Of a stretch of 14,410 bases of DNA, positions 6,233 through 12,801 are shown piece after piece. Position 1 is the first letter of the stretch. Each line of letters starts with the position of its first letter. The DNA comes from an uncultured Bacilli bacterium (GTDB taxonomy: Bacteria > Bacillota_I > Bacilli_A > RF39 > UBA660): the NCBI GenBank assembly GCA_910589335.1, contig CAJUTW010000042.1, forward strand, positions 1 to 14,410, read 5' to 3'. Position numbers and translations under genes: made by a program. The notes beneath the pieces were generated by a model. It was not told the DNA's origin, did no database searches, and saw nothing but the letters and a program-made list of their open reading frames with translations.

Positions 6233-7957
6233 CTAATTATCTCCTAACCTAAGCCTTCTAATCTTTTCAGCTATTTTAGCTTGTTCTAATGGATCTATCT
6301 CTTTTTTCATTAAACCTGTGAGTCTTTTAATTTCTTGGGTTAAACAATATTCTCTAACAACCTTAAAATATAAAAATAACTCTTCTTTATTTGTAGTCTC
6401 ATTATAATTTCCTGCTAAAACTTTATTTAAAAATATTAGAATATTTTCTTTGTCCTGTACATAAGTATAAAAATCTGCAACATTTATATTACCATATTTC
6501 TTATAATAATAAATTATCTCACTATTGATTGTACGCATCACTTCTGAAGGAAAAATAAGTCTTTCTCTTTCCACTTGTGTAATTACCCAATCATTATTAA
6601 GCATAAGATATATAATTTGTTCAAATGCTTTACTATACTTATCTTTTTTCTCGACTGTTCTTTTAGGTATAAATACCTCTTCTTGTTTATCTTCGTCTTT
6701 TACTAGACTATTAATACGCATTTCCAGTGTATTATATCCTATATCGAATTCTTTTGCAAGTCTTTTTAAAACTACTTCTCTTCTAATTATATCATTTAAT
6801 TTAGCAGTTTCTTCAAGTACTTTATTAATATAATTAGCTTTCTCTTCATCACTTCTAAAATCAACATTTTCTCTTAATCTCTGCATTTTATAGTCAGAGA
6901 AATTTATTGCTGAATCAAGAAGTCCAACAAATCTATCTCTACCATTTTTTAAAATAAAACTATCAGGATCATCTGGATTAGGAAGTACAACAACCTTAAC
7001 CTCTACCCCCATATCAAACAACATATTACCTATATTTAATGTAGCATGTTGTCCAGGATCATCTCCATCAAGACATAAAATAATATTATTAGAAAGTCTT
7101 TTTAATAAATTTACTTGTTCTTTTGTTAAAGCCGTCCCCATAAGAGCAACTGTATTTCTAATTTCTATGGAACTTGCTCTTATAACATCCATAAATCCTT
7201 CCATTACAATAACTGATTTATGAATTCGACACTCTTCTCTAGCTATATGATAATGATATAAAATTTCCCCTTTTTTAAATATTTCTGTTTCTTTGGTATT
7301 TAAATACTTATTTTTTCCACTATCTTTATAAATTCTACCACTAAAACCTACTACTCTACCTGAAACATCATACAAAGGAAACATAATTCGATCATTATAA
7401 ATATCGTAATTATCAGTAGCTAGTCCTATCCGATTTAAAGTGACCAAATCATATTCTTTACTTGTTAATAATTTTGTCAAATCATCTCTCTTATCTAAAG
7501 AAAGTCCAATCTCAAACTCTTTAATTAATTTATCATCTATTTTTCTCTCCAATAAATATTTCTTTGCAACTTTTCCAATATTACTATTCAAATTATTTTG
7601 AAAATATTTAAGAGATAATTTATAAGCCTCATATAATTTATCATATTTATTACTTTTTTTAGCTATATGAACATTGCCTGTATCAATTCCAACTTTTTCT
7701 CCCAAATATTTTAAAGTTTCTTTAAAATCAATATGTTCATAATTCATTAAAAAAGTAAAAACATTTCCAGTAGCATGACAAGAAAAACATGTATAAATTT
7801 GCTTTTCACGAGAAACACTCATAGAAGGATTAGAATCATCATGAAAAGGACAAACACAAAAAAAATTCTTTCCACGTGCAGTTAGAGGAATTCTTTCTCC
7901 TATAATATCAACAATATCTATTTTACTACGAATAGTGTTTGCTAAGTCATTATACAA
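6233..7957 (-). CDS. dnaG: DNA primase DnaG
   Basis: The 574-aa protein makes RNA primers at the replication fork together with the replicative helicase. The N-terminal zinc domain has the CHC2 ligands C36, H39, C57 and C60 (C-x2-H-x17-C-x2-C). The polymerase core follows, with FPLYDVSGRVVGFSGR (193-208), the TOPRIM glutamate E253 in VMEGFMD and the acidic triad LDGDDPG (296-302). The C-terminal third, ending in a charged helical stretch, fits the helicase-binding domain and is poorly conserved as usual. Start is TTG at 7957: it is preceded by GGTGAGGAT with short spacing, and the protein from there aligns with the start of known primases (SKIDIVDIIGE). No in-frame ATG is suitable. First gene of the dnaG-rpoD-trmK operon. 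Confidence 0.96.
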   Translation of the reverse strand: MYNDLANTIRSKIDIVDIIGERIPLTARGKNFFCVCPFHDDSNPSMSVSREKQIYTCFSCHATGNVFTFLMNYEHIDFKETLKYLGEKVGIDTGNVHIAKKSNKYDKLYEAYKLSLKYFQNNLNSNIGKVAKKYLLERKIDDKLIKEFEIGLSLDKRDDLTKLLTSKEYDLVTLNRIGLATDNYDIYNDRIMFPLYDVSGRVVGFSGRIYKDSGKNKYLNTKETEIFKKGEILYHYHIAREECRIHKSVIVMEGFMDVIRASSIEIRNTVALMGTALTKEQVNLLKRLSNNIILCLDGDDPGQHATLNIGNMLFDMGVEVKVVVLPNPDDPDSFILKNGRDRFVGLLDSAINFSDYKMQRLRENVDFRSDEEKANYINKVLEETAKLNDIIRREVVLKRLAKEFDIGYNTLEMRINSLVKDEDKQEEVFIPKRTVEKKDKYSKAFEQIIYLMLNNDWVITQVERERLIFPSEVMRTINSEIIYYYKKYGNINVADFYTYVQDKENILIFLNKVLAGNYNETTNKEELFLYFKVVREYCLTQEIKRLTGLMKKEIDPLEQAKIAEKIRRLRLGDN

Positions 7958-7984
7958 AAATCCTCACCACCTTAGTTACACATT

Positions 7985-8013
7985 ATTCTATCATATTTTC
8001 TTTATTTTTTCTA
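7985..8013 (-). promoter_or_regulatory. Candidate promoter of the dnaG operon
   Basis: Minus-strand TAGAAT (7990-7985) is preceded by TGA, giving a TGnTAGAAT extended -10. A TAGAAA hexamer at 17 bp spacing is a weak -35. The predicted start is near 7978, about 20 nt before the TTG of dnaG. The -35 side overlaps the end of the preceding gene, so read-through from upstream is also possible. Confidence 0.4.
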
Positions 8014-8530
8014 TATTTTTAGATGAGGAAATTCCATCAATTTTTTCAAAGAAAAATTCATCAAACTCTTTTATTCTATTTTCATGTATAGGGCTATATT
8101 GAATTCCTTTAGCTTGATATTCAACCATATCTCTTTGAGCTTCAAAATAATCTAAATGTCTTGAAAAATATTCACAAGAAAAATCAATTAATCTAGTAAG
8201 CTCTCTAAAATTTTCTAAATTACCAATCTCTAATACACCATAAAAATAGATTTTATAACCCAATAAAAAGCAGAATAATTCATTTAATACATTATTATCA
8301 TCATCATAAATACTTAAGTCATAAAAATAATTTCTTAAAAAAAAGTTTTTTATTTTAGCTATCATTTTTTTTCTATTATTATAATTAATTTCCTTCAAAA
8401 CAAGAGATAATTGTTCATCTATTTCATTTAAACCTATTTCTATAAAGTTTCTAAATAATTCTAAAGAAGTTACATGACTACTTTTTATTTCATAATTTTC
8501 ATATTCTTCATTTATCTCTATTTTTTTCAT
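7991..8530 (-). CDS. Unrecognised 179-aa acidic helical protein
   Basis: The protein is predicted mostly alpha-helical, without a signal peptide or clear membrane helix, and rich in Glu, Asp, Lys, Phe and Tyr. A hydrophobic stretch NELFCFLLGYKIYFYGVL (about 83-100) is broken by charged neighbours and looks like a buried helix, not a membrane span. The C-terminal 40 residues are strongly charged. I do not recognise a family. The ATG has AAGGA about 10 nt upstream. It lies between the terminator of the 174-aa gene and dnaG, 33 nt before the primase start. A role connected with replication or transcription would be inferred only from position. Confidence 0.7.
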   Translation of the reverse strand: MKKIEINEEYENYEIKSSHVTSLELFRNFIEIGLNEIDEQLSLVLKEINYNNRKKMIAKIKNFFLRNYFYDLSIYDDDNNVLNELFCFLLGYKIYFYGVLEIGNLENFRELTRLIDFSCEYFSRHLDYFEAQRDMVEYQAKGIQYSPIHENRIKEFDEFFFEKIDGISSSKNIEKIKKI

Positions 8531-8563
8531 TATTACACATCCTTACTAAAATTTTCATAAGAG

Positions 8564-8586
8564 AAAAAATGTATCAAGTACATTTT
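8564..8586 (-). terminator. Terminator after the 174-aa gene
   Basis: An 8-bp perfect stem (8586-8579 with 8573-8566) with a 5-nt loop runs into six U on the minus strand. It overlaps the stop codon at 8587-8585. All but one pair on each side are A-U, so termination may be partial and feed the next gene. Confidence 0.6.
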
Positions 8587-9109
8587 ATTTTTTTAAACTA
8601 TTTTGGTCATGAGAAGTTGAAATAGTACTTTTAACATTTTCATCATAAGCTAAGTAAAATACTTTATTCAAAACTCTTTCTCTTATTAATTTTAACCATT
8701 CTTCATCATTATTTATTGTTTGTCTTACAACAGTTGTAATTATCTCAGCATTACCCCCAAGTTGTCCAGCATTTAATTGCTGCACTTCCATACTATTTTC
8801 TAAAAATTGACAAGCATCTGCACAAGCTACTAATAAATTTAGAGCATGAAAATCATCCATACTTTGAAGAGAATTCCATTCTTCTCCATTTTTTAATCTT
8901 GTAAGTGTTTTTAAAGAAACAAGTGGTTTTCTCTCAATATCTAATTCATTTAAAATCAAAGCAATATCTTTTTTATTTCTTTCTAATTTTTCCACATCAA
9001 ACCCAATTGCTTCACCTAAAATAATACTATTACCTACTAAATATGGTGTATTCAAATCATCAATCATTAAATCACTAAGTTTTTCTTTAATTTCAGTTGT
9101 TTTTAACAT
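8585..9109 (-). CDS. Unrecognised 174-aa soluble protein
   Basis: The protein has no signal peptide or membrane segment and is predicted largely helical. Notable stretches are DDFHALNLLVACADACQFLENS (in the middle, with two cysteines spaced C-x3-C), then EVQQLNAGQLGGNAEIIT, and a C-terminal EEWLKLIRERV helix. I do not recognise the family. The ATG at 9109 is chosen because AGGAGGAGAT stands directly upstream; the frame is open 30 nt further, but that part contains the ribosome site. A good promoter lies at 9140-9168. It is separated from thrS by the thrS terminator, so it begins a new unit that may continue into the 179-aa gene if termination at 8564-8586 is leaky. Confidence 0.75.
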   Translation of the reverse strand: MLKTTEIKEKLSDLMIDDLNTPYLVGNSIILGEAIGFDVEKLERNKKDIALILNELDIERKPLVSLKTLTRLKNGEEWNSLQSMDDFHALNLLVACADACQFLENSMEVQQLNAGQLGGNAEIITTVVRQTINNDEEWLKLIRERVLNKVFYLAYDENVKSTISTSHDQNSLKK

Positions 9110-9139
9110 AAAATCTCCTCCTAATAAATTTCTTTCCAT

Positions 9140-9168
9140 ATTTTAACATATTTTTTTATTTATTACAA
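9140..9168 (-). promoter_or_regulatory. Promoter of the 174-aa gene
   Basis: Minus-strand TTGTAA (9168-9163), 17-bp spacer, TAAAAT (9145-9140), with a TG one base before the -10. Predicted start near 9133, about 24 nt before the ATG at 9109. Confidence 0.7.
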
Positions 9169-9206
9169 CAAAAAATAAAAGTATACACTTTTTTGTAGAC
9201 TTTTAT
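9168..9206 (-). terminator. Terminator of thrS
   Basis: Minus-strand stem of 8 bp (9206-9199 with 9182-9175), one mismatch, then 4 bp (9197-9194 with 9187-9184) and a 6-nt loop. It is followed by a U-rich run. It lies about 45 nt after the thrS stop. Confidence 0.75.
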
Positions 9207-9250
9207 CTTATAACTTTATTTTATAAACTTAATTTTTTCAATAAAATATA

Positions 9251-11011
9251 TTATTTGAACCTTCTTTTATTTATTTCTTGTGCTAACATATCAATAAATT
9301 CATCTTGTGTAACAGTTGTAGTGTCTTTTTCTCCATGTAATCGATAACTAATAGTATTATTTTCTTTTTCTTGATCTCCTAAAATAAGTGTATATGGAAC
9401 TTTTTTTGTTTGTGCTTCTCTTAATCTATAGCCAAGTTTTTCATTTCTATCATCTAGTTCTACTCGAACACCTTTATTTTTTAATAATTCAAAAATTTCT
9501 CTACCATAATCAGCTTGATATTCAGAATTTACAGGAATAATACTAACTTGAAGAGGTGCAAGCCATGTTGGAAATATTCCTTTTGTCTCTTCTATAATAA
9601 AAGCTGTAAATCTATCAAAAGTACCAAAAATTGCTCGATGTAATACAACAGGTATTTGTTTTTCTCCAAATTTATCAATATAATTTAATTCAAATCTTCT
9701 TGGTAGTAAAAAATCTAATTGGCATGTTGATAATGTTACTTCTGGCCCTACCGCTGGTTTAACTTCAACATCTAATTTAGGTCCATAAAATGCAGCTTCT
9801 CCTTTAGCTTCAAAATATTCTACTCCAAGTTCATCAAGAACTTCTCTAAGTTTATTTTCAGCATTATCCCACATCTCATCATCATCAAAATATTTTTCTT
9901 TATCTTCTTTGTCTCGTAAAGATAATCTAAATTTATAATTTTTAATTCCAAAATCATTATAAACATCTAAAATCAAACTAACAACACGTTTAAACTCTTC
10001 TCCTATTTGCTCTGGTGTAACAAATAAATGTGCATCATTTTGACACATACAACGAACTCTCTCAAGTCCTTTTACTGCTCCACTTGCTTCATATCTAAAA
10101 TCAGTTGCAAATTCACCTATTCTTATTGGTAAATCACGGTAAGAATGCATTTTATTCTTATATACTAACATGTGATGAGGACAATTCATTGGACGAAGTA
10201 CAAACTCTTCCTCATCAACCTTCATAGTTGGAAACATATTTTCTTTATAATGATCCCAATGACCAGAAGTTTTATATAAATCAGTAGTTCCAACACATGG
10301 TGTATAAACATGATCATACCCCATCTTTCTTTCTTTTTCATAAATATAGTTTTCTAACTCTTTACGAATCACTGCTCCATTAGGTAACCATAAAGGCATT
10401 CCTGAACCAACTAAGTCATGAGTCATAAATAACTCTTGTTCTTTTCCAATTTTTCTATGATCACGCATCTTTGCTTCTTCTAATTCTTGTAAATGTGCCT
10501 CTAATTCCTCTTGGGTATCAAAACAAATTCCATAAATTCTTTGAAGCATTTTATTTTTAGCGTCTCCCTTCCAGTAAGCTCCACTAAATTTTAATAATTT
10601 AAAATGCTTTAATTCTTTAACAGTCTCAACATGAGGTCCTCTACAAAGATCAGTAAAATCCCCTTGTGTATAGCAACTAATTACATTTTCACAAGTATCC
10701 ATTCTAGATATTAAATCGATTTTATATTCATCATCCTTAAATCTTTCTAAAGCTTCTTCTTTAGATAATTCTTGACGCACAATCCTTTTACCATCTTTTG
10801 CAAGTTTTTTCATTTCTTTTTCTATTTTTGGGATATCTTCATCAGTTAATTTATAATCTCCTAAATCAATATCATAATAAAATCCTTCCTCTATTACAGG
10901 TCCGACCCAAAATTTAGCCTCAGGATATAAATGTTTAACTGCTTGTGCAAGTAAATGTGCACATGAATGATTCTTTATATTTAATTTTTCATTTTCTTTT
11001 ATATTTATCAT
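9251..11011 (-). CDS. thrS: Threonyl-tRNA synthetase without TGS domain
   Basis: The 586-aa protein charges tRNA-Thr. It starts directly at the editing (N2) domain: HSCAH (15-19) and DLCRGPH (121-127) supply H15, H19, C123 and H127, the equivalents of the editing-site His/Cys set of E. coli ThrRS. The class II core follows, with the catalytic zinc ligands C277 (MNCPHH), H328 (NDAHLF) and H458 (LHRAIFGTFDRF), motif 2 around FRYEASGAVKGLERVR (305-320) and motif 3 at 454-470. The C-terminal anticodon-binding domain covers about 485-586. Typical bacterial enzymes are about 640 aa; the missing part is the N-terminal TGS (N1) domain, which is also absent in Mycoplasma-type enzymes. ATG follows the MBL gene by 9 nt, and its TAGGAGG ribosome site overlaps that gene's stop. 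It is under the T-box upstream of the MBL gene. Confidence 0.97.
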   Translation of the reverse strand: MINIKENEKLNIKNHSCAHLLAQAVKHLYPEAKFWVGPVIEEGFYYDIDLGDYKLTDEDIPKIEKEMKKLAKDGKRIVRQELSKEEALERFKDDEYKIDLISRMDTCENVISCYTQGDFTDLCRGPHVETVKELKHFKLLKFSGAYWKGDAKNKMLQRIYGICFDTQEELEAHLQELEEAKMRDHRKIGKEQELFMTHDLVGSGMPLWLPNGAVIRKELENYIYEKERKMGYDHVYTPCVGTTDLYKTSGHWDHYKENMFPTMKVDEEEFVLRPMNCPHHMLVYKNKMHSYRDLPIRIGEFATDFRYEASGAVKGLERVRCMCQNDAHLFVTPEQIGEEFKRVVSLILDVYNDFGIKNYKFRLSLRDKEDKEKYFDDDEMWDNAENKLREVLDELGVEYFEAKGEAAFYGPKLDVEVKPAVGPEVTLSTCQLDFLLPRRFELNYIDKFGEKQIPVVLHRAIFGTFDRFTAFIIEETKGIFPTWLAPLQVSIIPVNSEYQADYGREIFELLKNKGVRVELDDRNEKLGYRLREAQTKKVPYTLILGDQEKENNTISYRLHGEKDTTTVTQDEFIDMLAQEINKRRFK

Positions 11012-11020
11012 ATTTGCCTC

Positions 11021-11623
11021 CTATTTTATAAAAATTTCTACTTCTATATTTTTATCAATTTTACTTTTAAATTCTTCTCCTAAATTAATATTCCCTATAA
11101 TTTTACCATAATGAATAGGAATTACTTTTTTAGGTTTTAATTTATTAATATAAGATACTGCTTCTTCTAAATCCATAGTATAAGTTCCACCAATAGGAAC
11201 AAAACAAATATCTGTTTTAACACTATCAGCTTCCAAGGTTCGATCAGTGTCTCCCATTATATATAAACGTTGATTATTAATTATAATATTATAGCCAACA
11301 TATTCTTTTTCTTTTGGATGAAAATCTTTATTTAGATTATATGATGGTATAGTTTCAAATTTTAAATCATTTAAATCATATTTTTTATTAACATCAACTA
11401 CTAAATAATTATTATTTTCACTTAAACATCTAGGTACTATTATTTTAGTGTCATTTTTTAAAATTTTTTGAATCGACTCTTTATTATAATGATCATAGTG
11501 ATCATGAGTAATAAATATATAATCAGCATCATGATATTCTTCTTTTATATCATAAGGATCAAAATAAATAATTTTATCTGCTGATATTTTTATAGTCGCA
11601 TGATGTATAACTTCTATCTTCAT
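11021..11623 (-). CDS. Metallo-beta-lactamase-fold hydrolase (UlaG-like)
   Basis: The 200-aa protein has the MBL zinc motif HDHYDH (40-45), further candidate ligands H102, D125 (GDTD, 124-127) and H171 (IPIHYG), and the overall layout of the small UlaG-like/UPF0173-type MBL group. The reaction cannot be read from sequence; relatives include lactonases, phosphodiesterases and other hydrolases. Start is the ATG at 11623, with TTAGGAGG directly upstream. The open frame runs on to 11698, but that part is the T-box leader read as protein (see rejected items). The gene lies between the T-box and thrS, 9 nt from thrS, so its expression should follow threonyl-tRNA charging. Ends in TAG. Confidence 0.88.
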   Translation of the reverse strand: MKIEVIHHATIKISADKIIYFDPYDIKEEYHDADYIFITHDHYDHYNKESIQKILKNDTKIIVPRCLSENNNYLVVDVNKKYDLNDLKFETIPSYNLNKDFHPKEKEYVGYNIIINNQRLYIMGDTDRTLEADSVKTDICFVPIGGTYTMDLEEAVSYINKLKPKKVIPIHYGKIIGNINLGEEFKSKIDKNIEVEIFIK

Positions 11624-11639
11624 AATTTCCCTCCTAACA

Positions 11640-11837
11640 AAATAAAAAGGATAATACAGGAGTGTATATACTACACGGTACCATCCTTTTTCACTCATTT
11701 TAATAACGACTTAGCCGGAATTACTTTTAATAATTCTACTCTAAAGGGAGTAATAAACTAAATATCTATTCATTCTCACCAACCATGAACTCTCTTTAAA
11801 ATTTAGATAATTTATCATGTCCTTTGTCAATGTATTT
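11640..11837 (-). promoter_or_regulatory. T-box riboswitch controlling the MBL gene and thrS
   Basis: The minus-strand leader has canonical T-box parts in order. Distal stem I is a 5-bp hairpin (TTCAT/ATGAA) preceded by AGAGAG and enclosing GGTTGGTGAGA. A stem III-like hairpin GAATTA/TAATTC follows. The T-box itself is GGATGGTACCGTG (11686-11674). In the antiterminator, AGGA (11687-11684) pairs with TCCT (11661-11658) and GTGTA with TACAC, leaving the exact 7-nt bulge TGGTACC that binds the uncharged tRNA NCCA end. In the terminator form the stem 11691-11678/11657-11644 takes up the same bulge. The candidate specifier is the Thr codon ACT at 11751-11749; I am less sure of that because other triplets in the loop could be aligned. 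Known mechanism: uncharged tRNA stabilises the antiterminator and allows transcription. Confidence 0.93.
11644..11691 (-). terminator. T-box conditional terminator
   Basis: A 14-bp stem (11691-11678 with 11657-11644, two G-U pairs) encloses the small GTGTA/TACAC hairpin and leads into a U-rich run just before the AGGAGG of the MBL gene. It is mutually exclusive with the antiterminator, as it pairs the TGG of the tRNA-binding bulge. Confidence 0.85.
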
Positions 11838-11843
11838 AAATCT

Positions 11844-11872
11844 ATAATAACACTTATTATTTCTTTTTTCAA
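11844..11872 (-). promoter_or_regulatory. Promoter of the T-box-MBL-thrS unit
   Basis: Minus-strand TTGAAA (11872-11867), 17-bp spacer, TATTAT (11849-11844). Predicted start near 11837, which gives a leader of about 210 nt, a normal T-box length. The -35 begins 8 nt after the stop of the M23 gene. Confidence 0.75.
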
Positions 11873-11879
11873 TATTAAT

Positions 11880-12698
11880 TTATCTACTATACCATTCTCC
11901 AGGTACATATATCATAGCTCCTAAACCAATATATCCCTGTCTTAACCTAGAATTTGCATATCTAAAAAAACTTCCTAAATCATGACAGTATTTATCATTT
12001 GGATCAAATAAAGCACAATCAACTAAAGCTAAATGTAAATGCACTCCTGTTGATTTTCCTGTTGTCCCCATTCGCCCTAAAGTATCATTAATAGTCACAG
12101 CTTTACCAACATAAATATTTTTAGAATAAGAAGATAAATGAACATATTGCGAAGTATATTTCTTTCCATTAATATTGTGAAGAACTGTAACAATTTTAGC
12201 TCCCGCTCTATCTTTATAAATTCCCGATACAACTCCATTAGCTACAGGAAAAATATATTCCCCACTTCCTCTAGGACTAGTTATATCTAAAGCTACATGT
12301 CCATAACGAGGATTTTGTGTTATCTTTCCCATCTCTGTAGGTAAATACCATATTTTTTTAGGAACTTCTAATGTTGATTCAGTATTTTCTTTTAAAGGAA
12401 GAGAAACTTCTTCTAAAATACCCTTATTATTTTTATTATTACTATATAATTTCACAGGTGTCAAAGTACTCAAATCATTAGGACCACTTAATATACCATT
12501 AGTTGAATTTTTACTTTTCTTTTTAGTACTTATTTTAGCTTGTGCCATATCTTTTATATTAATATACTCATAATTTATTTCATATTTTTCTATAGGCTCA
12601 AAAGCACTAGTTAATTGAACACCAGTAGAAATAAGAATCAAAGAAAAAGAAATAATTACAAAAACTTTAGCCTTTATAGACAAATTATTTCCTAGCAC
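11880..12698 (-). CDS. Exported M23 (LytM-type) metallopeptidase
   Basis: The 272-aa protein has a hydrophobic N-terminal segment (about 10-31) that is either a signal peptide (cleavage after TSA, 30-32) or an anchor. A linker of about 100 residues rich in Lys, Asn and Ser follows, then the M23 domain. Zinc ligands are H134 and D138 (GHVALD) and H222 of the HLH motif (220-222); H187 (QYVHL) is the usual additional catalytic His. All needed residues are present, so it should be active, presumably cutting peptide bridges in cell-wall peptidoglycan outside the membrane; the exact bond is not visible. C228 and C238 flank a short loop and could form a disulfide. Start is GTG at 12698 with GGGAG 7 nt before its codon; a TTG six codons in, with its own AGGA, is an alternative. 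A near-consensus promoter precedes it. No separate terminator is seen before the next promoter. Confidence 0.88.
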   Translation of the reverse strand: MLGNNLSIKAKVFVIISFSLILISTGVQLTSAFEPIEKYEINYEYINIKDMAQAKISTKKKSKNSTNGILSGPNDLSTLTPVKLYSNNKNNKGILEEVSLPLKENTESTLEVPKKIWYLPTEMGKITQNPRYGHVALDITSPRGSGEYIFPVANGVVSGIYKDRAGAKIVTVLHNINGKKYTSQYVHLSSYSKNIYVGKAVTINDTLGRMGTTGKSTGVHLHLALVDCALFDPNDKYCHDLGSFFRYANSRLRQGYIGLGAMIYVPGEWYSR

Positions 12699-12723
12699 AG
12701 AACCACTCCCTAAAAATAGGCTT

Positions 12724-12753
12724 ATTATACTATATAAGAAAATAAATTGTCAA
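12724..12753 (-). promoter_or_regulatory. Near-consensus promoter of the M23 peptidase gene
   Basis: Minus-strand TTGACA (12753-12748), 18-bp spacer, TATAAT (12729-12724). Both hexamers are exact consensus. Predicted start near 12717, about 19 nt before the GTG start. Confidence 0.85.
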
Positions 12754-12766
12754 ACTAAGAAAAAGC

Positions 12767-12798
12767 AAAAAAAAGAATCAACTATTTCTAGTCAATTC
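12767..12798 (-). terminator. Terminator of the large surface protein gene
   Basis: Minus-strand 10-bp stem (12798-12789 with 12784-12775, two G-U pairs) closed by a GAAA tetraloop and followed by eight U. It starts 3 nt after the stop codon of the upstream gene. Confidence 0.85.
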
Positions 12799-12801
12799 AC
12801 T

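Noticed and set aside
6525..6833. Plus-strand 102-codon frame
   Set aside because: It lies wholly inside dnaG on the opposite strand and has a low-complexity Ser/Leu/Ile composition typical of a shadow frame.
8531..8580. Separate promoter for the 179-aa gene (TTGATA in the terminator loop)
   Set aside because: At 17 bp spacing the -10 would be AAATTT, a poor match, so I do not list it; the gene may depend on read-through.
9110..9139. Ten-codon upstream extension of the 174-aa protein
   Set aside because: It contains the AGGAGGAGAT ribosome site of the ATG at 9109, and the predicted transcription start lies within it.
11624..11698. N-terminal extension of the MBL hydrolase
   Set aside because: The extra 25 codons are the T-box element and terminator read as protein; the ATG at 11623 has an ideal ribosome site.
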